A stretch of DNA of 45,898 bases from JAAYZH01 sp964479695 (GTDB lineage: Bacteria > Bacillota > Clostridia > Saccharofermentanales > Fastidiosipilaceae). The notes beneath the pieces were generated by a model. The model searched no databases, was not told the origin of the DNA, and saw only the letters and a program-made list of their open reading frames with translations. The first letter of the stretch is position 1. The number at the start of each line of letters is the position of its first letter. Positions 17,970-25,467 of the stretch are shown here, one piece after another. Both the position numbers and the translations under genes were made by a program. Where the stretch lies: positions 1 to 45,898 of the forward strand of contig CAYZSO010000017.1 of NCBI GenBank assembly GCA_964479695.1. The letters run 5' to 3'.

Positions 17970-18003
17970 ATATCTAATATACCAGATATCCTATCAAAAT
18001 CAA
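17970..18003 (-). promoter_or_regulatory. Rrf2 gene promoter with overlapping operator-like repeat
   Basis: On the minus strand: -35 TTGATT (18003-17998), 16-base spacer, -10 TATATT (17981-17976). An inverted repeat ATATCT/AGATAT (17970-17975, 17984-17989) flanks the -10, a natural position for autorepression. Confidence 0.5.
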
Positions 18004-18088
18004 CAATCATTTTTACAAAAGCTCGACAAATTTGATAAACTCAAGCATTTTCAAATTATAACAGACCAAGAATGTATAGCAAGCCTTT

Positions 18089-18106
18089 TTTTGGAACGTT
18101 CCAAAA
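18089..18106. other. Perfect 18-base palindrome
   Basis: TTTTGGAACGTTCCAAAA, followed by seven T, in the 600-base spacer between the Rrf2 gene and the peptide transporter. It could be an operator. It has no loop, so it is a poor terminator. The rest of 17905-18504 holds the Rrf2 promoter, a palindrome copy at 18311-18335 and the leader of the transporter, with no convincing gene. Confidence 0.5.
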
Positions 18107-18310
18107 TTTTTTTGATCAATTCATGCCAATTCGTAAAGATGGTTGAAAAGGTTAAGAAAACAGAACGAAAAGCATCATTTTAGTGCACTGGGGACGATTC
18201 GAGATGGTTTCAAGTCGTATCCAGGATGCTCCGGAGACGGTTTCGAGGCTGCAAAAGGTAGCTTCACCCGAAGTGAATGCTTCTTACGGAAGAAGTCGCT
18301 GCAACGATCA

Positions 18311-18335
18311 GAGGGGGAGGGGGGCGGCTTTGGCC
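18311..18335. repeat. Dispersed palindrome, long left arm plus CTTTGGCC
   Basis: An intergenic copy with a 17-base purine-rich left arm (GAGGGGGAGGGGGGCGG) followed by CTTTGGCC. The right half is lost (GAAAA follows). Confidence 0.75.
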
Positions 18336-18419
18336 GAAAATAGCACAAAGATGATGGCGAAGGTAGAAGTGAGGAGAATCCGCGCAAGGATTCGTTACCA
18401 TTTCATTCATAAAAACCCG

Positions 18420-18480
18420 TATAATTTAAACACGTCTGCAGTTCTTTGCGGACGTGAGCCTCGGGAGGGAGAACCCGGGG
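18420..18480 (+). promoter_or_regulatory. Promoter -10 and structured leader of the peptide transporter operon
   Basis: TATAAT at 18420-18425 is followed at the expected transcription start by two hairpins. The first has stem CACGTCTGC/GCGGACGTG (18431-18439, 18448-18456, one G-T pair, eight-base loop). The second has stem CCTCGGG/CCCGGGG (18459-18465, 18474-18480, one G-T pair, eight-base loop containing GGGAG). They end 10 bases before the ribosome site. They may stabilise the 5' end or control translation. Confidence 0.5.
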
Positions 18481-18504
18481 AGAATAATCAGAGGAGAACA
18501 ATGA

Positions 18505-20178
18505 ATGAAAAAAATTCTACAGCGTCTAAGTGCCGCTTTGCTTGCGGGTGTTCTGGCATTTTCACTAGCTGCTTGCGGTGATCCGACGAACCCGTCAACG
18601 GGAGGGTCAACTGCCGGGGGGACTGAAGGAAGTCAGCCCTCGACTTCAAGCGAAGGGACAACCACCGAGGATAAAATTGTCAACGTGGGTATGACTTATT
18701 CCATCACGAGCATGAATCCGATCTTGATCGATGCTTCGGAGTCCATGAAGTACGCGGTCGGTCTGGCTTATCTGCCACTGGTCGAAATTGGGAGTGACAA
18801 TACGTTCCAGGGTGTTTTGGCCAAAGAATTCACCACCAATGAGGATGGCACGGTTTTCACCGTTACACTGGATGAGAACGCGAAATGGTCTGATGGCCAG
18901 CCGCTTACGGTTGATGACGTGATCTATACCATCCTGAAGCAGACTTCGAAGTCCGTATCGAACGTCTCGATGTCGGGTTATGGGAATCTGAAGGGCTTCG
19001 ATGAGTCCGGCCAGGTTGCGGATGATGCTACCGAAGTGGAAGGTCTTAAGAAGATTGACGAGCAAACCATGGAATTCCACGCGTCGGTGCCGATGAGCTT
19101 GGAAACGTTCAGCTACAATTTCCTTTGCTACATTTTCCCGATTCCGCAGCATGAGTTTGAAGGCAAAACCGCGGCTGAGATGGCTACCAGTGACTATTTC
19201 CTGGCGCCTACCGTTGTCAGCGGCCCTTTCCGCACCATTTCTGCTGATGTGGCTCATAACGTAAGTTATGTGAAGAATGAGAATTATTACAAGGGTGCGC
19301 CGATCATCGACAAGTTGAACATCTTGATCCGCACTTCGAGCCAGCTTTATTCCGGTTTGGCTTCCGGTGAGATCGACTTCGTGCAGCAAACTACAGGTGT
19401 GTTCGCAGTTGAAGATATCCCTTCAATCGAGACTCTTTCTAATGCCAAAGCCGTCTACGGCGACCCTGTTACCTCCGTGCTGACTTTCATCAATAATGAG
19501 TCTGTCCCGGATAAGCGAGTTCGTCAGGCGATCCTCTATGCCATCAACCGCCCGCTCCTGGTTGAGCAGTTCTTGAATGGCAAGGGCGAAGTGGTCGATG
19601 GATTCCAGACCTCAGCTAGCCCATACTTCGATCCAACACTCGAAGTGATTCAGTATGATCCTGATAAGGCCAAAGCCCTCTTAGCCGATGCCGGTTGGGA
19701 CGGCAGCCAAACCTTGATCTTCAAGATCGATTCCGGTGACGGCACTTATGCCCAAGCCGCAAACGTGATCGTCGCCCAGCTTGCCGAAGTCGGCATCAAT
19801 GTCCAACTGCAAACGGTGAATTTCAACCAGCTTTTGACCGATGCGAACAACCATGATTTCGACATGATGGCGGTTCAATACACCATTGCCCCAACGGCTC
19901 CGGCACTGGATATCCAATGGCTTACTTATGCTGAAGGATGGCCTCTCTACAACAATCCTGAGGTTGATGCCCTTGTCAACGAAGCGGCTCTGATCAGTAA
20001 TGACCAGGCGAAGCTCACGGAAATTTATGGTAAAATCAATCGCTGGATGCAAGAAGATGTCCCGATCTTCAGCTCCTATGTCCTGAGCCCTCTGGGCGCG
20101 GTCTCCAACCGCCTTGTGGGCGCGACCCCATCCGTTTACGGAAGTTTCCACAACGTGGAGAAGTGGGACGTGCAGTAA
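18505..20178 (+). CDS. Peptide ABC transporter substrate-binding lipoprotein (family 5)
   Basis: Extracellular, lipid-anchored binding protein that delivers oligopeptides to the permease encoded downstream. Signal peptide MKKILQRLSAALLAGVLAFS with lipobox LAAC (C24 acylated), then a Gly/Ser/Thr linker. The family 5 fold is seen in SITSMNPILIDASESMKYAV, AKWSDGQPLTVDDVIYTI, NENYYKGAPIIDKLNI, VRQAILYAINRPLLVEQFLNG and the C-terminal DVPIFSSYVLSPLGAVSNRL. Length 557 is typical. ATG at 18505 is chosen over the out-of-frame ATG at 18501 because of GAGGAG spacing and the signal peptide. Ligand could be oligo- or dipeptides. The 3' end is followed by tandem duplications of its last codons. Confidence 0.93.
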   Translation: MKKILQRLSAALLAGVLAFSLAACGDPTNPSTGGSTAGGTEGSQPSTSSEGTTTEDKIVNVGMTYSITSMNPILIDASESMKYAVGLAYLPLVEIGSDNTFQGVLAKEFTTNEDGTVFTVTLDENAKWSDGQPLTVDDVIYTILKQTSKSVSNVSMSGYGNLKGFDESGQVADDATEVEGLKKIDEQTMEFHASVPMSLETFSYNFLCYIFPIPQHEFEGKTAAEMATSDYFLAPTVVSGPFRTISADVAHNVSYVKNENYYKGAPIIDKLNILIRTSSQLYSGLASGEIDFVQQTTGVFAVEDIPSIETLSNAKAVYGDPVTSVLTFINNESVPDKRVRQAILYAINRPLLVEQFLNGKGEVVDGFQTSASPYFDPTLEVIQYDPDKAKALLADAGWDGSQTLIFKIDSGDGTYAQAANVIVAQLAEVGINVQLQTVNFNQLLTDANNHDFDMMAVQYTIAPTAPALDIQWLTYAEGWPLYNNPEVDALVNEAALISNDQAKLTEIYGKINRWMQEDVPIFSSYVLSPLGAVSNRLVGATPSVYGSFHNVEKWDVQ

Positions 20179-20265
20179 GCCGGTGCAGTAGGCCGTGCAA
20201 TAAGCCGGTGCAGTAGGCCGTACGATAAGCCGGTGCACAAGCCGTGCAAGTACGACGTGCATAAG
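20170..20265. repeat. Stop-codon-bearing tandem duplication after the binding-protein gene
   Basis: Seven or eight 11-13 base units of GTGCAGTAAGCCG and variants. The first contains the gene's own GTG CAG TAA end; others keep TAA or TAG. Confidence 0.9.
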
Positions 20266-20291
20266 GGAGCAGCATCTGCAGACTCGAACTT

Positions 20292-20355
20292 GTAAAACAG
20301 GTCTAGTGTAAAACAGGTTTAGTGTAAAACAGGTTTAGTGTAAAATCGGTTTCGG
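20292..20355. repeat. 16-base tandem repeat
   Basis: Four contiguous 16-base units, consensus GTAAAACAGGTTTAGT, between the binding-protein gene and the first ATPase gene. Confidence 0.9.
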
Positions 20356-20382
20356 GTATAGCCGGGTGGCTGTTCCCGAAAC
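20349..20382 (+). other. Intercistronic hairpin in the peptide transporter operon
   Basis: Outer stem GTTTCGGG/CCCGAAAC and inner stem AGCC/GGCT with loop GGGT, separated by symmetric three-base internal loops. No T run follows. It probably protects or separates the binding-protein mRNA from the downstream genes, a common arrangement in ABC import operons (inference). Confidence 0.5.
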
Positions 20383-20441
20383 TTGTTCAATTTGTTAAAT
20401 TAGAGCATGGCAAATGCTCAGATGGAGAAAGGTGTAGGTTA

Positions 20442-21734
20442 TTGAAGCCCTTACTTGATGTGCGAAATCTCCGAACCACCTTCAGCAGTGACTGGGGGAC
20501 CAAGGAGGCGCTTGATGGCGTCTCTTTCACTATTTCACCGAAAGAGATTCTTTGCATTGTCGGGGAATCGGGAAGTGGCAAGAGTGTAACGGCTCTTTCC
20601 CTCATGGGACTTCTGCCGCGCAATGGCAAGGTTCTCGACGGTGAAGCGTTTTTTAACGGCATGGATATTCTGAAGATGTCCGAAACGGAGCTTGACGAGA
20701 TCCGCGGCGGCGATATGGCCATGGTTTTCCAGGATGCCATCTCATCCCTGAACCCGGTGTTCACAATTGGCAATCAGCTGATTGAGGCGATTAGGGCTCA
20801 CCGCAAAATGTCTGCCGCCGATGCCCGTGAAAAGGCTGTGGCCTTGCTTGACCGTGTGGGGCTCCCTGAACCGGAATTGATGTTGGAACGCTACCCTTAT
20901 GCACTCTCTGGAGGCATGAGGCAGAGAGTGATGATTGCGATGGCTTTGGCCGGATCACCGAAACTCTTGATTGCTGACGAACCGACCACAGCCCTCGATG
21001 TGACCATTCAGGCGCAAATTATGAAATTGCTGCGCGAGTTGGTGGATGAAACGGATCTGGCTGTGATTCTGATTACCCATGATATTGGCCTGGTTGCGCA
21101 GATGGCGGACCGTGTGCTGGTGATGTATGCGGGCCAGATTGTGGAGCAGTCGGATGTGAATGTTCTGTTTGACAGCCCGGATCATCCGTATACGCAGGGT
21201 CTGATGCATGCGATTCCGTCGATTTATGACAACAAGGAGCGTCGCCTTGTGGCGATTCCCGGAAGCGTGCCCGAAAATTATGAGCATATTGTCGGTTGCC
21301 GTTTTGCGAGCCGCTGTGCTTTCCGTGTGCCGGCTTGCGATTTGCCGCAGGAGCTCAAAGTGATTAATGACAGTGCGATTTTCCCGCATTGTGTTCGCTG
21401 CCATCGCGCGGTCAATAGCGAACTTCCGCCCTATGTGCCGATCGACGTCAGCGTCGAGCACGGCAGCGTCGCCGGCAGCATCGGTGGTGAGGGCAGCGTC
21501 GGTGGCGTCAGTGGTGACGGCAGCGCCACAAACAACGTCAGCGCAAACGCCGGCAGCCACAAGGTCGGCGGTGGTGACGTCGGCGCCACAAACAACGTCA
21601 GCGCAAACGCCGGCAGCCACAAGGCCGACAGCAGTGGCAGCGCCACAAACAACATCAGCGCAAGCGCCGGTAGCCACAAGGTCGACAGCAGTGATGGCGA
21701 CAGCAAAGACAGCCTCGGAGGTGCCGGCCAATGA
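20442..21734 (+). CDS. oppD: Peptide ABC transporter ATPase (OppD type) with repeat tail
   Basis: Cytoplasmic ATPase driving peptide import. Walker A GESGSGKS (41-48), signature LSGGMRQRVMIAMALAG, Walker B LLIADEPTTALD and H-loop ILITHDIGLVAQ are intact. The OppD/DppD C-terminal module has cysteines in GCRFASRCAFRVPACDLPQ and PHCVRCH, as in Fe-S-type Opp ATPases. The start is TTG after GAGAAAGG. Residues about 345-430 are an unusual tail of SATNNVSANAGSHKV repeats not found in typical members. The next ATPase overlaps by four bases (ATGA). Confidence 0.93.
   Translation: MKPLLDVRNLRTTFSSDWGTKEALDGVSFTISPKEILCIVGESGSGKSVTALSLMGLLPRNGKVLDGEAFFNGMDILKMSETELDEIRGGDMAMVFQDAISSLNPVFTIGNQLIEAIRAHRKMSAADAREKAVALLDRVGLPEPELMLERYPYALSGGMRQRVMIAMALAGSPKLLIADEPTTALDVTIQAQIMKLLRELVDETDLAVILITHDIGLVAQMADRVLVMYAGQIVEQSDVNVLFDSPDHPYTQGLMHAIPSIYDNKERRLVAIPGSVPENYEHIVGCRFASRCAFRVPACDLPQELKVINDSAIFPHCVRCHRAVNSELPPYVPIDVSVEHGSVAGSIGGEGSVGGVSGDGSATNNVSANAGSHKVGGGDVGATNNVSANAGSHKADSSGSATNNISASAGSHKVDSSDGDSKDSLGGAGQ
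21478..21710. repeat. In-frame repeat encoding the OppD C-terminal tail
   Basis: Three units of about 60-70 bases sharing AGCGCCACAAACAACGTCAG and GCCGGCAGCCACAAGG, plus shorter GGCAGCGTC units. They expand the C-terminus just before the stop codon. Confidence 0.85.
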
Positions 21735-22762
21735 TTGATTATCGAAACAGTGAGCCGCTGCTTCGCGTAGAGCATTTGACGAAGCATTATCCGGCCTATA
21801 GTCAGAGTCTTTGGCCACGCAAAGAAGTCGTGCACGCCGTGGACGACGTCAGCTTTACGATTTATGAGGGCGAGACGCTGGGGCTTGTGGGAGAATCCGG
21901 TTCCGGGAAATCCACGATCGGCCGCCAGATTGTTGCCCTCGAGAAGCCGGATGCCGGGCAAATTTACTATCGCGGCAAGAGTCTGATTGACATGAGTCGG
22001 CAAGAGCTTCATGAGATCCGTCGTCAAGTGCAGATGGTCTTTCAAGATCCCAATACCTCGCTTAACCCGCGTAAGCATATCCGCGAAATCTTGGCTGAAC
22101 CGATGCTTTATCATGAGGTGGCTGACAAAACGACGGTTGACGCCGCAGTGAAGAGGCTGCTTGACCTGGTCGGTTTGCCGCAAAACAGCCTCGGCCGATA
22201 TCCTTACGAGTTTTCGGGCGGGCAGAGACAGCGTCTTGGGATTGCCAAAGCCCTCAGCCTCAACCCGTCTTTAATTGTTTTGGACGAGCCGGTTTCAGCA
22301 CTCGACGTTTCGATCCAGGCGCAGATCCTGAATTTGCTTCGTGATCTGCAAAAAGAGCTGAACCTAACCTACCTTTTCATTGCCCACGGCCTCGGCGCCG
22401 TCCACTACATCAGCGATCGCATCGCCGTCCTCTATTTAGGTAAAATGATGGAGATTGCGACCGGCAGTGAGCTTTTCCGCAATCCGCAGCACCCTTACAC
22501 CTTAGCGCTCACCCAGGCCGACCCCATACCGGATCCGTCGGGCCGCACGAGTGACACGCTCGAAGGCGAAGTTCCTTCGGGCGTTGATCCGCCTCCCGGC
22601 TGTCGATTCCACACCCGCTGCCCCTACGTGGAGGCCTCGTGCAGAGTCGAAGAGCCACTGTTGGTTGAGGTGGAGACGGCGACTTTGGCCAAAGACGCCC
22701 CCCTCCACCTTGCTGCCTGTCCCGTTTGGCAGAGACTTAAGAAGGAGGGGAAGCTCCCGTAA
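21731..22762 (+). CDS. oppF: Peptide ABC transporter ATPase (OppF type)
   Basis: Second ATPase of the importer, 343 residues. Walker A GESGSGKST (54-62), signature FSGGQRQRLGIAKAL, Walker B LIVLDEPVSALD and the C-terminal GCRFHTRCPYVEASCRVEEP cysteine module of OppF. The start overlaps the oppD stop (ATGA). Near the C-terminus, residues ETATLAKDAPLHLAA are encoded by the best-preserved copy of the dispersed palindrome. The permease start overlaps its stop by one base (TAATG). Confidence 0.94.
   Translation: MIDYRNSEPLLRVEHLTKHYPAYSQSLWPRKEVVHAVDDVSFTIYEGETLGLVGESGSGKSTIGRQIVALEKPDAGQIYYRGKSLIDMSRQELHEIRRQVQMVFQDPNTSLNPRKHIREILAEPMLYHEVADKTTVDAAVKRLLDLVGLPQNSLGRYPYEFSGGQRQRLGIAKALSLNPSLIVLDEPVSALDVSIQAQILNLLRDLQKELNLTYLFIAHGLGAVHYISDRIAVLYLGKMMEIATGSELFRNPQHPYTLALTQADPIPDPSGRTSDTLEGEVPSGVDPPPGCRFHTRCPYVEASCRVEEPLLVEVETATLAKDAPLHLAACPVWQRLKKEGKLP
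22668..22710. repeat. Near full-length copy of the dispersed palindrome inside oppF
   Basis: Centre TTTGGCCAAA with both arms. AGGTGGAG at 22668-22675 pairs with CTCCACCT at 22703-22710, and GGCG at 22678-22681 with CGCC at 22696-22699, allowing a one-base bulge and a few mismatches. This 43-base copy shows what the complete element looks like. Confidence 0.8.
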
Positions 22763-23709
22763 TGCTGAAATACATCCTCAAGCGTATCCTAATCGCGATC
22801 CCGGTCCTTCTCGGCATCACCTTGCTGGACTATTTTGTGATGACTCTGGCGGGGAATCCTATGGAAATGATGATGGGCCCTCGCATCACGCAGGCGGCCA
22901 TTGACGAGCGCGCGGCGCTGCTGGGCCTCGACCAACCGGTCATTGTCCAGTACTGGAATTGGCTCAAAGAGGCCCTCAGCGGCAACCTGGGCTTTTCGTT
23001 CCGCCAAAACATGCCGGTCACGACCCTGATCGGCACCTACATCGGGCCGACGGTCCTGTTGATGGCGACATCGCTTGTGATTTCCATGCTCATCGCCATC
23101 CCCGCCGGTATTTACAGTTCGGTTCACCAATATCAAACGTCTGATTTCACGATTGTGACGCTGTCTTTTATTGGCACCAGTATCCCGAGTTTTTTCATGG
23201 CGCTCGTTCTAATTTACATTTTCAATCTCAAGCTCGGCTGGCTCCCTTCCGCCGGCATGACGACGCTTGGCACGGACGGCGGTTTTGTCGACGTTGTGCT
23301 CCATATGATCATGCCTGTTGCCGTGATGGTTTTCTCAATTGTCGGCGTCAATATCCGCTACATACGCTCCTCAATGCTGGAAATCCTCGAGCAGGACTAC
23401 CTGCGCACAGCCCGTGCCAAAGGCATCGGCCGCAAAAAGGTAATCTACAAGCATGCTTTCCGCAATGCCCTGTTGCCCATCATCACCCTTTTCGGCATGC
23501 AGGTCCCCATGCTCTTCAGCGGTTCGGTGGTGATCGAACAGGTCTTCTCCTGGCCAGGTTTGGGCCTCCTCACCATGAGCTCCATCCTGAACCGTGACTA
23601 CCCACTGATCATGGGCGTAAGCCTCCTCTCCGCCGTCGTCGTGCTCATTGCCAATCTGATCACCGATGTCCTTTACGCCGTCGCTGATCCGACGATCCAA
23701 TACAGCTAG
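22762..23709 (+). CDS. oppB: Peptide ABC transporter permease (OppB type)
   Basis: Integral membrane subunit forming half of the translocation path. 315 residues with six predicted helices, the N-terminal MLKYILKRILIAIPVLLGITLLDYFVM start, and the cytoplasmic EAA loop EQDYLRTARAKGIGRKKVIYKHAFRNALLP for ATPase docking. Translationally coupled to oppF. It ends in TAG, and oppC starts in the same frame 12 bases later behind GGAGGG. Confidence 0.95.
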   Translation: MLKYILKRILIAIPVLLGITLLDYFVMTLAGNPMEMMMGPRITQAAIDERAALLGLDQPVIVQYWNWLKEALSGNLGFSFRQNMPVTTLIGTYIGPTVLLMATSLVISMLIAIPAGIYSSVHQYQTSDFTIVTLSFIGTSIPSFFMALVLIYIFNLKLGWLPSAGMTTLGTDGGFVDVVLHMIMPVAVMVFSIVGVNIRYIRSSMLEILEQDYLRTARAKGIGRKKVIYKHAFRNALLPIITLFGMQVPMLFSGSVVIEQVFSWPGLGLLTMSSILNRDYPLIMGVSLLSAVVVLIANLITDVLYAVADPTIQYS

Positions 23710-23721
23710 GAGGGCCAAGCA

Positions 23722-24876
23722 ATGACAGACCAAGACCGAGACAAAGACATAGACATAGACAAAGACATCGACATGGACATAGACATCGACATGGAACATA
23801 AGGGCATTAAGGCCACAGAAAATATGGCCACAGTCGGCACGGCTGACGTGCCTGGCAATTCCGGCGCGGTTGGCACGGCTGGCAATTCCGGCGCGGTTGG
23901 CACGGCTGGCAATTTCGGCGCGGTTGGCATTTCCGGCGGCTCCGATAATTCAGTAGGCAATGCCGGTGGCCCGAGTGACCCCGTTGGCAATTCCGGTGGC
24001 CCTAGTGATTACCTTGCTGACAAAATCGCGCATGAAAACTACTATCAAACAGTCTTTCGGCGCTTTAAACGGCATAAGCTAGGGTACGTGAGCTTGATAT
24101 TTCTATTCATCACGCTCATCCTCATTATTGTCGTTCCAAGAATCTCTCCTTATGGACCCAACCAAATTACAGGGTCCTTTCGCCAAGCTCCGTCAGCAGC
24201 CCATTGGTTCGGCACGGATCGCGAAGGGCGCGACATGCTTACGCGTGTGTTTACAGGCGCGGGTGTATCACTTTTTGTCGCATTTTTAGCTACACTGATT
24301 TCGTCTGTGGTGGGCGTTGTTCTCGGCTTGATTTCCGGCTATTTCGGCGGTTGGTTTGATACTGTGATTATGAGGATCACAGATGTGGTGATGTCGTTCC
24401 CTTACATGCTGCTGGTATTGGTGGCGGCGGCCATCTTTGGCCCAGGGATGTGGAATATTATCCTGATTATGGGATTTGTGAATTGGCCCGGAATGGCGCG
24501 TATGGTGCGAAGTAATGTTATGAGCTTGCGCAAATCCAATTATGTACTCGGTGCGCAAGTCGCCGGCATGCCAAATCGCTACATCTTATTTAAAGAGATC
24601 CTCCCCAACACGATTGCGCCTGTACTGATTTACGCTACCACCGTCATGGCGCAAACTATGCTCGACGAGGCAGCCCTCTCTTTCCTCGGTATGGGCGTCC
24701 AGCCTCCGACTGCCAGCCTGGGGAACTTGCTTAATGTTGCCCAGTCTTTCTCGATTCTGGAAAACTACGTCTGGATGTGGCTGCCACCCGGCATTCTGAC
24801 GGTCTTGTTGGTCGTTGCCGTGAATTTCGTTGGGGATGCGCTGAGAGACGCGTTTGATCCGCGGAATTTGCAGTGA
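23722..24876 (+). CDS. oppC: Peptide ABC transporter permease (OppC type) with expanded N-terminus
   Basis: Second permease subunit. Residues from about 95 are a normal OppC: YYQTVFRRFKRHKLGYVSLIFLFITL, HWFGTDREGRDMLTRVFTGAGVSL, six helices and the EAA loop KSNYVLGAQVAGMPNRYILFKEILPN. The first ~95 residues are lineage-specific: a DxDIDKDIDMDIDIDM acidic repeat (about 4-25), then NSGAVGTAG and GGPSD repeats. 384 residues compared with about 290-310 in the family. GGAGG precedes the ATG. The last codons (NLQ-stop) are echoed by imperfect repeats after the stop (24868-24925). Confidence 0.93.
   Translation: MTDQDRDKDIDIDKDIDMDIDIDMEHKGIKATENMATVGTADVPGNSGAVGTAGNSGAVGTAGNFGAVGISGGSDNSVGNAGGPSDPVGNSGGPSDYLADKIAHENYYQTVFRRFKRHKLGYVSLIFLFITLILIIVVPRISPYGPNQITGSFRQAPSAAHWFGTDREGRDMLTRVFTGAGVSLFVAFLATLISSVVGVVLGLISGYFGGWFDTVIMRITDVVMSFPYMLLVLVAAAIFGPGMWNIILIMGFVNWPGMARMVRSNVMSLRKSNYVLGAQVAGMPNRYILFKEILPNTIAPVLIYATTVMAQTMLDEAALSFLGMGVQPPTASLGNLLNVAQSFSILENYVWMWLPPGILTVLLVVAVNFVGDALRDAFDPRNLQ
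23734..23990. repeat. In-frame repeats at the OppC N-terminus
   Basis: Six-base GACATA/GACATC units (23734-23790), then 27-base GGCAATTCCGGCGCGGTTGG units (23857-23925) and GGTGGCCC/AGTGA units up to 23990. Confidence 0.85.
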
Positions 24877-24925
24877 ATTTGTAGTGTGGCTTGCTGTGAG
24901 GCCGACTGTGAGTTTGTAGCGAAGC
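24868..24925. repeat. Imperfect duplication of the oppC end
   Basis: The terminal AATTTGCAGTG of oppC is repeated as AATTTGTAGTG and GAGTTTGTAGCG, interleaved with GGCTTGCTGTGAG and GGCCGACTGTGAG. More degenerate than the other gene-end repeats. Confidence 0.55.
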
Positions 24926-24974
24926 CGACTTTTATTACTGGTCCATATTTAAACCTGTGAATTACACCGCGACG

Positions 24975-25005
24975 GGCTCCCCAAGTTGAGTTGGGGGGCC
25001 TTTTT
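24975..25005 (+). terminator. Intrinsic terminator after the peptide transporter operon
   Basis: Ten-base stem GGCTCCCCAA/TTGGGGGGCC (one G-T pair), loop GTTGAG, then five T. It lies inside the repeat unit but ends the opp operon. An almost identical hairpin is in copy 2. Confidence 0.85.
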
Positions 25006-25022
25006 CGGCTGTAGCCTATACA

Positions 25023-25187
25023 CAGGTCCATATCTGGACCAGTGAATTTTCACCGCTGGGCTCCAGGGTAGTGAATCCCGCATGTAGCCTATTGGGAGGT
25101 CCATATCTGGACCAACGAATCCCCCCAGCTGGTATACAAGTCGGATTGACATTGTATGAAGCCTATTAGGAGGTCCAGATATGGACC
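25023..25187. repeat. Array of GGTCCATATCTGGACC palindromes, copy 1
   Basis: Copies at 25025-25040, 25098-25113 and, inverted in the middle, 25172-25187, about 73-74 bases apart. A variant lies 84 bases upstream (24941). Each is preceded by a GTAGCCTAT/GAAGCCTAT box and (except the last) followed by a YGAAT box. A variant (CAGGTTCAAATATGGACCAG) with the same GTAGCC box lies on the far side of the gene at 26522-26541. Confidence 0.85.
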
Positions 25188-25467
25188 TCCATATTTTTAC
25201 ATCTGGGCTTCAGCCGATGTTCTTCTGGCCTGCAGCCGAAGTCAACCTCACGGCTTAGGTAACGCGGCTGGCCGTTCGGCACGTTTTGCGGCAAATGTGA
25301 TTTTCAAACAGGCGCGAGTCAGGCGAAAAAGCGACAATTGGACATGGCAAATAAGCCTTGGGTGGAAGGCTTCGAAGTGAATCGTGGAGGAGCGTGGAGA
25401 CCCTGCGATTCAATGCATAGAATGCGAAAAATGCATTCAATGCGTAATATGTGTCAAAACGTCGACG

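Noticed and set aside
17965..18183. 72-codon open frame between the Rrf2 gene and opp operon
   Set aside because: It runs through the Rrf2 promoter and the 18-base palindrome, has no ribosome site and no family resemblance.
18180..18420. T-box or known riboswitch in the opp upstream region
   Set aside because: No T-box GGGTGGNACCGCG element or other recognised aptamer core was found; only the two simple hairpins are visible.
24435..24442. CTTTGGCC in oppC and at 20944, 21809 and 41960
   Set aside because: These lack the G/C-rich arms and encode conserved family residues, so they are probably chance matches rather than element copies.
25023..25187. CRISPR array
   Set aside because: The regularly spaced palindromes are only 16-17 bases, spaced 73-85 bases, and the stretches between them are largely shared between the two copies rather than unique. 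No cas genes are present.
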